From CAZULF01 sp964621215 (GTDB lineage Bacteria; Pseudomonadota; Gammaproteobacteria; UBA1113), in NCBI GenBank assembly GCA_964621215.1, contig CAZULF010000085.1, positions 1 through 9,180 of the forward strand: a stretch of DNA of 9,180 nt, read 5' to 3'. The notes below the pieces were generated by a model. It worked only from the letters and a program-made list of their open reading frames with translations, was not told the origin of the DNA and did not search any database. Below are positions 1 through 6,059 of the stretch, one piece after another; the first letter of the stretch is position 1; the number at the start of each line of letters is the position of its first letter. The translations under genes were made by a program, and so were the position numbers.

Positions 1-258
1 GGTGATGTGAAAATTACACTAGAACCCAGCTATGCGCCTGCATTATTAACATTGCTTGAGTACGTAAAAAAACTAAATACAGAAGCAGGCATTCCAAATT
101 ATGAAGAGGTTTTACGGAATATGCCTATTATTTCTGCCATAACTTATTATGGACAAACACACAACCCTGGGCTATATTTTTCTCCGTTATCAACTCAGAG
201 AGGGAATCTTTCAGATCAAAATGTCCCACAAGTTGAACCAAACAATTTACAATTGTAG
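1..258 (+). CDS. 3' end of an unrecognised gene, cut by the left edge
   Basis: An open frame enters from the left edge and stops at TAG 256-258. A GTG at 7-9 could act as a start, but the frame is open to base 1 and no Shine-Dalgarno sequence can be judged, so I treat this as the C-terminal part (about 85 residues) of a longer protein. The first half is helical and leucine-rich (residues such as LLTLLEYVKKL). The last 30 residues are polar, rich in N, Q, S and P, and look like a disordered tail. I see no catalytic motif, signal peptide or membrane segment, and I do not recognise the family. The gene converges on the large - strand gene that ends at 337; a hairpin lies between the two stops. 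Being the real 3' end of a gene is likely; the function is unknown. Confidence 0.6.
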   Translation, partial: GDVKITLEPSYAPALLTLLEYVKKLNTEAGIPNYEEVLRNMPIISAITYYGQTHNPGLYFSPLSTQRGNLSDQNVPQVEPNNLQL

Positions 259-270
259 CCTTTAAAATGA

Positions 271-293
271 ATATAAGTAAGGGATACTTATAT
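271..293. terminator. AT-rich hairpin between convergent genes, possible bidirectional terminator
   Basis: The arms ATATAAGTA (271-279) and TACTTATAT (285-293) are perfect 9-bp complements around the 5-base loop AGGGA. The hairpin lies 12 bases after the stop of the left gene and 43 bases beyond the stop of the convergent - strand gene. There is no clean T-run on either side and the stem is A/T only, so its strength as an intrinsic terminator is doubtful. The position between two converging stops is the main support. Confidence 0.45.
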
Positions 294-336
294 CCTTTGA
301 TTATAAGTTACCAGTCAGGGCTTAGCCGCTAAAGCA

Positions 337-2493
337 CTATACTGCTTTTTTATGAGTACTCCCTACAGGGCAATGAGAGGCAACTAAATAAAGCATCAAA
401 CAAACAAGGGCTAAGCTAGCTCCACTTAAGAAGAGTAACAATCCAGTGGGAGGTAACTCCGGTATCGGGCCGTTGCTAAAATCGAAGGAAGCGGAGGGTA
501 ATACCTTATTATCTGCTGTCGATGCGAGCGTGGCGATTGCGCCACCCAGCAACATACTAACAGACCTGGCAGGTTTGAAGAACGCTGAACTTGCAACATT
601 TTGCACGTCGCTGCACTGATTAGTGGAACGACGTGGACCACGAGACATATCATTGAGATTTAAACTCGGTGGCTGGTAATAACGTTTAACAAGATCAACC
701 TTTTCATTTTGTTGATCAGGTTGACGATTCATCGCTTGAAAAAACGCGCGATAATCTCGAAAGTTGAGTGTCCTATTTTGCGGTATATTTAAAAAATGAT
801 GCGATACTATGCGTTCAAAAAGAGAAATATTTTGACACGAGGCAATAACCCGCAAATTTTCTGCTGCTATAGCGGTATCTGGTTTTAAAAAATAATTCAC
901 CCATTGCGGCTTATCAGCCAATGCTGAAAATAGCGCTGCCTGTTCCCACTGAGCAGGGGTTAGTGGCAATATAGTATCGAGCATAGTTCTTATCTTGAAA
1001 AAAGGTAAATCGAAAAATATTGCGGCCAGTACGCTTTGAAATGAAGGTGTATTAGCTTGCAATGCCAGCGTGTATGTTTTTACATGGACTGGCCAAATGA
1101 TTTCATGTTCATCGTTAAAAACCACATTGCTATGTCTTAATGGAGGAGAATACTGCTCCGGTATTGTTGTTTGATTTTGCGCTTTACACGCTAACATTCC
1201 ATATAACAACGGATTGTTGGCATAAAACTGCTGTTGTAATTGTTGATGATAGTGAGCCAATAACGTGGTTGGATCGTAACAGTCTCGTATAAACTGCGCA
1301 ATGATTCCAGCATTACTCTGTGTTGACAAAATGCTTCGCTTATTCGCTAGCGCCTGGCGAGTTTGTATCAGTTGTCGGATTAATTGAGAGGCATTCTGCT
1401 TAATTAAGACAGGCACAATACGCTCTCGCTCTATGCTGTCTATGTCTATAATTAAAGGCGAAGGCTCTTCTTTATAATAACCACAATGTAAAAATGGCGT
1501 CCCTGTCACCATCGATAAGCTTTGCGCACTCAACCCTTCGCCAACAAATAAGAGGCTATGGCTCACGAGATAGTGAAACAAATCAGAAGGAATAGAACCG
1601 ATATTAATAACAATATTATTTACCTCTGACCATGCATCTATTTTTTCTAAGAAATGACAATCGTCAATTTGAATATAACAGGCATGGATTAAACGCTTTT
1701 GGATGTTTTGATTATCTTCCGATGAAAAATCATTAAATAAAAGAAAAAATCGCTGTCTACTTACCAGGTCAGGCTGCAAATTAACTACCATATCGAATGC
1801 CTCGATAAGATTAGGTATAACAATTTCGGGTTTGCTCATACCACGAAAATTAACATGCATACCATAAACACTGACTATCGTTTGATTAGTGCGTGTTAAT
1901 GCGAGCAAGGCATTGAATACGGATCGTGTATGAGCAGAGATCGCCATTGACTGTGCAAATCTAGTCTGCAATTGTGATAGTGTAGGGATAGGATAGGGGA
2001 TACCAGACACTACCGCATCCAGTGTATGTATTTCCGCTTGAAATTCGCCACCCATCTTCCAGCCGATTTTATTAGCAAAAGGCGGCGCAAAGGTAAAAAG
2101 ACAGGCGTTTGCTTTAAAAGCAGCAGCCGTGATCGGCGCGATATTACTGCCTGCTAATATCCATTCGCAAGGAGAAAATGCTTTTTCATTTTTTTCAAAA
2201 TAGGAGAGTGAAATAAAGGTGGTAGGTAACTCATCCAACGACCAGGGCTGCAATACAGAGAAGGCCTCTGGCAATCCAAATAAATTTGCCACACTGGATA
2301 CCGCCATATCTGTATAAATAATCTCAATTTTATTACGGTAGCCCAAGCTACGTAACCAATGATAGATATTTGCAGAGGCTTGCGTTTCCCCATATCCAGC
2401 CGTCGCCCCCAAAAATACGCGCAGAAGCGGCTGAGCAAGTAGCTCCTCAGTCGCTTGAGTTAAATTCGCAGTTGATGCCGGTTGTATTAACAT
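337..2493 (-). CDS. 718-residue protein: GT-B glycosyltransferase-like N-terminus, C-terminal membrane anchor
   Basis: This is the longest gene in the window. Residues about 24-62 (RVFLGATAGYGETQASANIY, then helix, then IEIIYTD) have the shape of a Rossmann-like beta-alpha-beta with a glycine-rich loop. Residues 313-337 (LLFVGEGLSAQSLSM, then TGTPFLHCG) resemble the region where GT-B enzymes recognise the sugar nucleotide. I infer a UDP-sugar transferase-like fold over the first 400 residues; no catalytic residue can be assigned with confidence. The rest is helical with no domain I recognise. Residues about 684-704 (GLLLFLSGASLALVCLML) form one clear membrane segment, followed by a short basic tail ending HKKAV. 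There is no N-terminal signal peptide, so a tail-anchored or late-inserted protein is likely. The ATG at 2491-2493 has no obvious Shine-Dalgarno upstream, and the next in-frame Met is residue 64, inside the fold. A secreted effector role is possible but not shown. Confidence 0.85.
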   Translation of the reverse strand: MLIQPASTANLTQATEELLAQPLLRVFLGATAGYGETQASANIYHWLRSLGYRNKIEIIYTDMAVSSVANLFGLPEAFSVLQPWSLDELPTTFISLSYFEKNEKAFSPCEWILAGSNIAPITAAAFKANACLFTFAPPFANKIGWKMGGEFQAEIHTLDAVVSGIPYPIPTLSQLQTRFAQSMAISAHTRSVFNALLALTRTNQTIVSVYGMHVNFRGMSKPEIVIPNLIEAFDMVVNLQPDLVSRQRFFLLFNDFSSEDNQNIQKRLIHACYIQIDDCHFLEKIDAWSEVNNIVINIGSIPSDLFHYLVSHSLLFVGEGLSAQSLSMVTGTPFLHCGYYKEEPSPLIIDIDSIERERIVPVLIKQNASQLIRQLIQTRQALANKRSILSTQSNAGIIAQFIRDCYDPTTLLAHYHQQLQQQFYANNPLLYGMLACKAQNQTTIPEQYSPPLRHSNVVFNDEHEIIWPVHVKTYTLALQANTPSFQSVLAAIFFDLPFFKIRTMLDTILPLTPAQWEQAALFSALADKPQWVNYFLKPDTAIAAENLRVIASCQNISLFERIVSHHFLNIPQNRTLNFRDYRAFFQAMNRQPDQQNEKVDLVKRYYQPPSLNLNDMSRGPRRSTNQCSDVQNVASSAFFKPARSVSMLLGGAIATLASTADNKVLPSASFDFSNGPIPELPPTGLLLFLSGASLALVCLMLYLVASHCPVGSTHKKAV

Positions 2494-2515
2494 AGTATTA
2501 AATCGATAGAGTAGG

Positions 2516-2531
2516 GGATGTTATTACATCC
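2516..2531. promoter_or_regulatory. Small inverted repeat in the leader of the 718-residue gene
   Basis: GGATGT (2516-2521) and ACATCC (2526-2531) are perfect 6-bp complements around TATT. They lie 23-38 bases upstream of the - strand start codon, within the predicted leader. It could be an operator half-site pair or a small mRNA hairpin. The arms are short, so chance occurrence is possible. Confidence 0.25.
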
Positions 2532-2557
2532 TTGCCATGGAGACACCTTTATTTGTC

Positions 2558-2585
2558 AAAATAGTTACAGCAAAAACTGTATCAA
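2558..2585 (-). promoter_or_regulatory. Probable sigma-70 promoter of the 718-residue gene
   Basis: Read on the - strand, TTGATA (2580-2585) matches the -35 consensus at five of six bases. TATTTT (2558-2563) matches the -10 consensus at four of six, with a 16-bp spacer. Transcription would start near 2551 and leave a leader of about 58 bases. A second TTGACA lies at 2554-2559 on the same strand but has no -10 at a usable distance. AT-rich spacers produce such matches by chance, so confidence is limited. Confidence 0.35.
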
Positions 2586-2616
2586 ATTTGCGCTAAAAAA
2601 TCAATTTTTATATTAT

Positions 2617-2658
2617 GTAGCCCGGTTTAGCGCCGTAGTAGGCGCGTAATCCAGGATC
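2617..2658. repeat. REP-like imperfect palindrome
   Basis: The left arm GTAGCCCGGTTTAGCGCC (2617-2634) and the right arm GGCGCGTAATCCAGGATC (2641-2658) fold back around GTAGTA. The inner GCGCC/GGCGC stem is perfect and the outer CCCGG-TTTA / TAAT-CCAGG part is imperfect. The GC-rich block stands out sharply from AT-rich surroundings. Its style (GTAGCCCGG ... GCGC ... GTAATCC) matches the small dispersed palindromes common in gammaproteobacterial intergenic DNA. Dispersal cannot be shown from a single copy. Confidence 0.6.
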
Positions 2659-2944
2659 TCTGTTATGCCGAGGAAGGAGTCATTGAAGTAGCATTTGCAG
2701 ATGGCGGTGTCTCTGATGCTGTGGGAGCAGTAGCCATTAACGCGCTGACAACTTGAGTAATATAAGGACTTGGTTCATTACAACAATAAGACAACTTTTG
2801 TAACTCCCCACGTCGTCCCGAGCGCCAGATTCCCTGTAATGGCAAAGATCAAAGGAAGTCTTATTTATAAAATAGTTTCTTGAATCGTAGCAGCGAGGGA
2901 TCTCCCTGAAGATGTAAGTATCAGTTGCTGATGCGGCCTTCTTT
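2659..2944. other. Intergenic stretch with no supported gene
   Basis: This is about 285 bases between the REP-like element and the operator block of the KfrA-like gene. The - strand holds a 60-codon open frame (2663-2845) whose last 30 residues are rich in A, S, T and P. The + strand of the same segment also reads as a plausible peptide (GVIEVAFADGG, then A/V-rich, stop near 2757). Neither has a convincing ribosome site, and two competing readings make both doubtful. It may be decayed coding sequence. A short inverted repeat, ATCAG-TTG-CTGAT, lies at 2920-2932. I see no RNA gene. Confidence 0.3.
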
Positions 2945-2977
2945 TTACCATCGATAAGTCATAGTTATCGACGGTAA
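2945..2977. promoter_or_regulatory. 13-bp inverted repeat, operator candidate upstream of the KfrA-like gene
   Basis: The left arm TTACCATCGATAA (2945-2957) and the right arm TTATCGACGGTAA (2965-2977) pair at 12 of 13 positions around a 7-base spacer. A third, looser copy of the right-arm sequence, TTTTCGATGGTTAA, lies at 3001-3014 in the same orientation as the right arm. Together these give three copies of a TTATCGAYGGTAA-like unit immediately before the promoter. Such iterated sites are typical of binding sites for plasmid-type regulators. The binding protein is inferred, not shown. Confidence 0.5.
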
Positions 2978-3017
2978 TAATGTTGCTTGTTCTGTGATTA
3001 TTTTCGATGGTTAAATG

Positions 3018-3040
3018 TGTTATATTACGTAATACGTAAT
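3018..3040 (+). promoter_or_regulatory. Extended -10 promoter overlapped by a 17-bp palindromic operator
   Basis: TG-T-TATATT (3018-3026) is an extended -10 element; no good -35 is visible, as is common for extended -10 promoters. Overlapping its downstream edge is ATTACGTA-A-TACGTAAT (3024-3040), a perfect 8-bp inverted repeat around one central base. A protein bound here would block initiation. KfrA proteins are known to repress their own promoter by binding an overlapping operator, so autoregulation by the gene that starts at 3069 is the natural reading. Confidence 0.6.
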
Positions 3041-3068
3041 CCGGCATGGAATATCACAGGAGAAAGAC

Positions 3069-4073
3069 ATGGGACGAACAGGTATCACCGCCTTGGATGT
3101 TAGCGACGCAGCTATTAAGCTGCAAGAAAGAGGCAAGGTGCCAACGGTGGATGGCGTACGTGAAGTATTGGGAACCGGCAGTAAAACAACGATTGCAAGC
3201 TATCTGAAAGCCTGGAAAGAAGGGCAGGGCAGTGTGATGGACTCCAACCTACCGCCAGCGCTAATGAATAGTGTTTCCAGTCTATGGAATAACCTGCAAG
3301 AGCTCGCAAATCACCGCATCCAACAAGAATCTGACGCCTTTAATGTCGAAAAGCAGGGCTGGCAGCAGGCCTTGGCAGAGCTACAACAGGAAAATGGTCA
3401 GCTGAGTAAGCAACTCGCTGACGCTAACGGATCATCACAAGCATTGAGTGATAAGCAAAGCGAAACCGCATCACAATTATCCATGGCACAGCAGGAGTTA
3501 CTCCTCGCCCAAAATGAACTTCATTTACGCGCCGAGCAACTAAAGGAAGCCAAGGAAGAAAACACCAAACTGCACCAACTCACCACCCACATCCAAACCA
3601 ACCTCGAGCATTACCAAAATGCCATGCAGCAACTACACACCCAACACAGCTTAGCCCTAGAACGCCAACAAGCAACAGCACAGCACGAAATCCGACAACT
3701 ACGCGAACAGCTGGCACAAGCTGCTGAACAAGTTACTTTGGCGCGGCAGCAATTGCAGGAAAAATCATCGCATTGCGTATATTTGGACGCTGCCAATTCT
3801 GAATTAAAGGAACAGCTGCAATCTGTTCTAACCGAAACAAAAAAATCGCAAACAGATTACATAATTTTGCAGGAACGGTATAATCTGCAGCAGGAAATGC
3901 AGAAGCAACTGCAGCAAAGGCTGGAGCGGACAGAGGTGTTGTTGCAGGAGGAGCAGGGGAGGGCTGCGGTGCTTGCTGAGGCTAATGTACGTTTAACTAT
4001 TGAAGTTGAGCGGTTGAATAATCTGGTAAGTGCGCTAAAAAATAAGCAAACAGAATTGGTGGCTGAGGAATAA
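3069..4073 (+). CDS. KfrA-like DNA-binding coiled-coil protein
   Basis: 334 residues. Residues about 5-55 carry the KfrA_N-type helix-turn-helix signature: VSDAAIKLQERGKVPTVDGV, then REVLGTGSKTTIASYLKAWKE, with the G-x-PT-x3-VR-x2-LG-x-GS pattern. From about residue 70 to the end the protein is almost all Q/E/L/A/R/K with heptad spacing, a long coiled coil. KfrA of IncP-type plasmids has this layout, represses its own gene and helps plasmid stability; related proteins also occur on islands. The start is firm: AGGAG (3058-3062) six bases before ATG. The promoter upstream carries a 17-bp palindrome and three repeat units. The next gene starts 33 bases downstream, so co-transcription is likely. 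Codon use shifts inside the coiled coil: about 3550-3720 is C/A-rich with CAA for Gln, and 3880-3990 is G-rich with CAG. Family call firm; true partition role unknown. Confidence 0.88.
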   Translation: MGRTGITALDVSDAAIKLQERGKVPTVDGVREVLGTGSKTTIASYLKAWKEGQGSVMDSNLPPALMNSVSSLWNNLQELANHRIQQESDAFNVEKQGWQQALAELQQENGQLSKQLADANGSSQALSDKQSETASQLSMAQQELLLAQNELHLRAEQLKEAKEENTKLHQLTTHIQTNLEHYQNAMQQLHTQHSLALERQQATAQHEIRQLREQLAQAAEQVTLARQQLQEKSSHCVYLDAANSELKEQLQSVLTETKKSQTDYIILQERYNLQQEMQKQLQQRLERTEVLLQEEQGRAAVLAEANVRLTIEVERLNNLVSALKNKQTELVAEE

Positions 4074-4105
4074 ATTTTCAGTGATTAGAAAAACAAGGGG
4101 TAATT

Positions 4106-4660
4106 ATGGATATAGTACAATATGATGAAGTAGAGGAAAAAATTGTCATACTTGGTGGGGAGCGCCTAATTATTGATAGTGATGTTGCTGAATTGTACGG
4201 AGTGGAAACCAAGCGAGTTAACGAATCGGTTAATCGAAATCTTGATAAATTTCCAGAGGGATATTTGTATGAATTAACAAAAAAAGAGCAAAATGAACTG
4301 GTCGCAAATTGCGACCGGTTCAGCCGATTAAAGCATTCTACAGCTAAAATTAAGGGGTTTACTGAAAAAGGACTTTATATGTTGGCCACTATCCTCAAAA
4401 GTCCCAAAGCAACTGAAACCACACTGGCAATTATTGAAACTTTTGCAAAGGTTAGAGAAGTTGAAAAAATTGTTGAGAAAATACCGAAAATAAAAAAAGA
4501 TAGCATGGAACAACAAGCACTACTGCAACGCGCTGGTGAGATTATTTCTGATTTGATCGTCCCTGAGCATCTGATAACAGATGAAACAGAGGCTAGTATG
4601 GAACTAAACTTAGCCGTTGTTAAGTTTAAATATACTTTAAAAAAGAAGGCAAAAAAATGA
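4106..4660 (+). CDS. ORF6N-domain protein (phage/KilA-N-type DNA-binding family)
   Basis: 184 residues. Residues about 10-100 match the ORF6N pattern: IVILGGERLIIDSDVAELYG, V-TKRVN, NRNLDKFPEGYLYELTKKE, then a variable loop, then KIKGFTEKGLYMLATIL and a helix ending TFAKVREVEKI. ORF6N domains occur in phage and mobile-element proteins and are thought to bind DNA; the exact role is generally unknown. The C-terminal 75 residues are helical and lysine-rich, ending KKKAKK. A strong Shine-Dalgarno AAGGGG (4095-4100) sits five bases before ATG. The gene lies between the KfrA-like gene and higA, exactly where the HigB toxin gene would normally be, with 38 bases to the higA start. It could serve as an antitoxin partner or be a passenger that displaced higB; neither is proven. 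Confidence 0.85.
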   Translation: MDIVQYDEVEEKIVILGGERLIIDSDVAELYGVETKRVNESVNRNLDKFPEGYLYELTKKEQNELVANCDRFSRLKHSTAKIKGFTEKGLYMLATILKSPKATETTLAIIETFAKVREVEKIVEKIPKIKKDSMEQQALLQRAGEIISDLIVPEHLITDETEASMELNLAVVKFKYTLKKKAKK

Positions 4661-4686
4661 TAATCAACGATATTCTTAATTATCAT
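4657..4686. promoter_or_regulatory. 30-bp imperfect palindrome before higA, operator candidate
   Basis: ATGATAAT (4657-4664) and ATTATCAT (4679-4686) are perfect 8-bp complements. Counting the interior, 12 of 15 symmetric pairs match. The palindrome overlaps the ORF6N stop codon and ends just before the higA Shine-Dalgarno. HigA-type antitoxins repress their operon through palindromes, usually upstream of the first gene. Here it would act on an internal promoter or as an mRNA hairpin near the higA ribosome site. There is no T-run, so a terminator is unlikely. Confidence 0.45.
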
Positions 4687-4689
4687 TAG
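4660..4689 (+). pseudogene. Possible 3' remnant of higB
   Basis: Directly before higA, one frame reads ...NDILNYH and stops at TAG 4687-4689. HigB toxins often end in a sequence like EIVDYH, with the stop codon overlapping the higA ribosome site. Here the TAG likewise overlaps AGGAG (4688-4692). Three residues are identical and three are conservative. The match is very short, and the same bases form a palindrome, so this is a suggestion only. Confidence 0.25.
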
Positions 4690-4698
4690 GAGAAAACC

Positions 4699-4992
4699 AT
4701 GTTACCAAGCAATAGACTACCGACACATCCAGGCGAAATGTTTTTAAAAGAATTTTTAGAGCCACTTGGCATCACGCAGAAGCAATTTGCGGAACATGTC
4801 CGATGGACGTATGCACGCGTTAATAAGCTCGTAAACGGTCGTCGTGGCGTGACCGCTGATACAGCCCTGACACTAGCAGAAGCTTTTAACATGGAGCCTG
4901 ATTTTTGGCTGAACCTACAAAAAAACTGGGAGCTATGGCATGCGGCCGCGCAGCATAGAAGGGTACGGCCAATAGTTACAAAGGCAGCATAA
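4699..4992 (+). CDS. higA: HigA-family antitoxin (XRE helix-turn-helix), orphan
   Basis: 97 residues, normal length for HigA. It opens with the family hallmark RLPTHPGEMFLKEFLEPLGI (residues 6-25). The helix-turn-helix follows: TQKQFAEHVRWTYARVNKLV, then NGRRGVTADTALTLAEAF. It ends with the usual FWLNLQKNWEL segment and a short basic tail. HigA binds and neutralises the mRNA-cleaving toxin HigB and represses the shared promoter. The start is firm: AGGAG (4688-4692) six bases before ATG. In the standard order higB comes first and ends a few bases before higA; here that place is taken by the ORF6N gene and no RelE-type toxin is seen nearby. So the protein is either an orphan regulator, possibly pairing with a distant toxin, or a partner of the ORF6N protein. 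Confidence 0.9.
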   Translation: MLPSNRLPTHPGEMFLKEFLEPLGITQKQFAEHVRWTYARVNKLVNGRRGVTADTALTLAEAFNMEPDFWLNLQKNWELWHAAAQHRRVRPIVTKAA

Positions 4993-4999
4993 AATTGAG

Positions 5000-5113
5000 A
5001 TGAGCATTAAAGCCAAGTCGAAAAGTTCACGCACTCTCCGAATACTGGAAAAAATTTCCGGTGAAAAGCCGTCTTTTGGAGGCTTATTACATGCCATTCG
5101 TGAAGAGACTTAA
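5000..5113 (+). pseudogene. Truncated XRE-family regulator, 37-residue N-terminal fragment
   Basis: The frame ATG 5000 to TAA 5111-5113 encodes a peptide with ...RTLRILEKISGEKPSFGGLL, then HAIREE. Many XRE-type antitoxins begin with this kind of segment (a helix with ISGE, then a FG-x-LL-x-AIR turn) and continue into the helix-turn-helix. Here a stop falls just before the DNA-binding helices. The ribosome site is poor: GAG touches the ATG. It begins seven bases after the higA stop. I read it as the stump of a second antitoxin gene. A genuine small protein is less likely but possible. Confidence 0.55.
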
Positions 5114-5165
5114 CTTTTTTATAACAGTTTTCGAAAGAAACCAAATTTAATCGGAGCATTAGTAA

Positions 5166-6059
5166 ATGGAGCGCCAATATTATTCGAAACGAAAAAATGC
5201 GTCTATAGAAAAAATTCAGCACTCTTTAGAAGATGTTATTGATGTATTTAAAAATATATATGGCGTATTTTGTTCCAAAGGTTACTTTCAGCAACATTTT
5301 GGCTACCAGTGTGTAGATAGTGGATTTGTTCCTGGAGAGTTAGGTAATAATATTGAGGCTGCGATTTACATTAAATTGCATAAAAAAGAGATGTGGCCTA
5401 TTGAGAGTTATTTTGACAATGATTTTTCTTGGGGAAAATCACGCGAAAAGGCAGAAGAAGATTTATTTGATATGATTGAATTTCTACATGATCATTGCTC
5501 AAAACCGATAGATGGGAGATACCATAATTACGCTAATTGCGGCAATCATTATACTGATTTTGATATGAAATCGGGGCAAACAGAGTTTCGAGAACAAATA
5601 AATAGTCTGCTTTGTTACTATAAAGATGGCTATGAATTATCTTTAGAAGGTAATATCTTAAGCTTAGTTGAATCAGGTTTCGAAAATTTATTTTCAGCAG
5701 AAGTCATAACAAATAAAGAGACGGTTTCTGAAAAAGTTGAGCATGCTAAATTGAAATTTAGACGGCATAGCTCTTCTCTTAACGATCGCCGTGATGCAAT
5801 TAGGGAGCTGGCAGATATCTTAGAGTTCTTAAGACCAGAGATGAATAATGTTCTAGCGAACAAGGATGATGCAGACTTATTCAACATAGCTAATAATTTT
5901 GGAATACGTCATCATAATCAAAACCAAAAGAATAATTACGATCAGACAATATGGTACAGCTGGATGTTTTATTTTTATTTGGCAACGGTGCATGCAGCTA
6001 TAAGATTTATTGAAAAATCAAAAGCAAGTGAGAGCATAAAAATTGTTGAGGCAAGTTAA
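5166..6059 (+). CDS. 297-residue protein of abortive-infection (HEPN-like) flavour, unrecognised family
   Basis: A soluble protein with no signal peptide or membrane helix. GGAG (5153-5156) lies nine bases before ATG. The N-terminal part (about 15-110) contains GYFQQHFGYQCVDSGFVPGE followed by LGNNIEAAIYIKL and WPIE, a compact conserved-looking block. A linker follows. The C-terminal helical domain (about 190-283) has DRRDAIRELADILEFLRPE, then DLFNIANNFGIRHHNQNQK and YSWMFYFYLATVHAAIRF. The arrangement of a long helical bundle with an N...RHH cluster at 244-250 reminds me of C-terminal domains in AbiJ-like and HEPN-containing defence proteins, where an Arg/His pair can form an RNase site. The strict HEPN spacing R-x4-6-H is not seen, so this is inference only. 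It follows the broken antitoxin fragment by 52 bases on the same strand and probably has its own promoter. Alternative: an unrelated hypothetical protein. Confidence 0.8.
   Translation: MERQYYSKRKNASIEKIQHSLEDVIDVFKNIYGVFCSKGYFQQHFGYQCVDSGFVPGELGNNIEAAIYIKLHKKEMWPIESYFDNDFSWGKSREKAEEDLFDMIEFLHDHCSKPIDGRYHNYANCGNHYTDFDMKSGQTEFREQINSLLCYYKDGYELSLEGNILSLVESGFENLFSAEVITNKETVSEKVEHAKLKFRRHSSSLNDRRDAIRELADILEFLRPEMNNVLANKDDADLFNIANNFGIRHHNQNQKNNYDQTIWYSWMFYFYLATVHAAIRFIEKSKASESIKIVEAS

Noticed and set aside
2663..2845. 60-codon - strand frame with an A/S/T/P-rich end
   Set aside because: No ribosome site or recognised domain, and the opposite strand reads equally well; kept only as a note on the intergenic region.
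2865..3047. 60-codon - strand frame divergent from the KfrA-like gene
   Set aside because: It lies entirely over the operator and promoter block, has no ribosome site, and its sequence is explained by the inverted repeats there.
4375..4686. 103-codon - strand frame opposite the ORF6N gene
   Set aside because: It is a shadow of the well-supported ORF6N frame; its MII...DYH opening arises from the palindrome at 4657-4686.
5066..5120. AAGCC/GGCTT stem followed by a T-run near 5115-5120 as a terminator
   Set aside because: The stem is only five pairs with a ten-base loop, lies inside the short fragment frame and is about 30 bases from the T-run.
5007..5222. 71-codon - strand frame across the start of the 297-residue gene
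   Set aside because: It overlaps the ribosome site and start of a better supported gene and has no ribosome site of its own.
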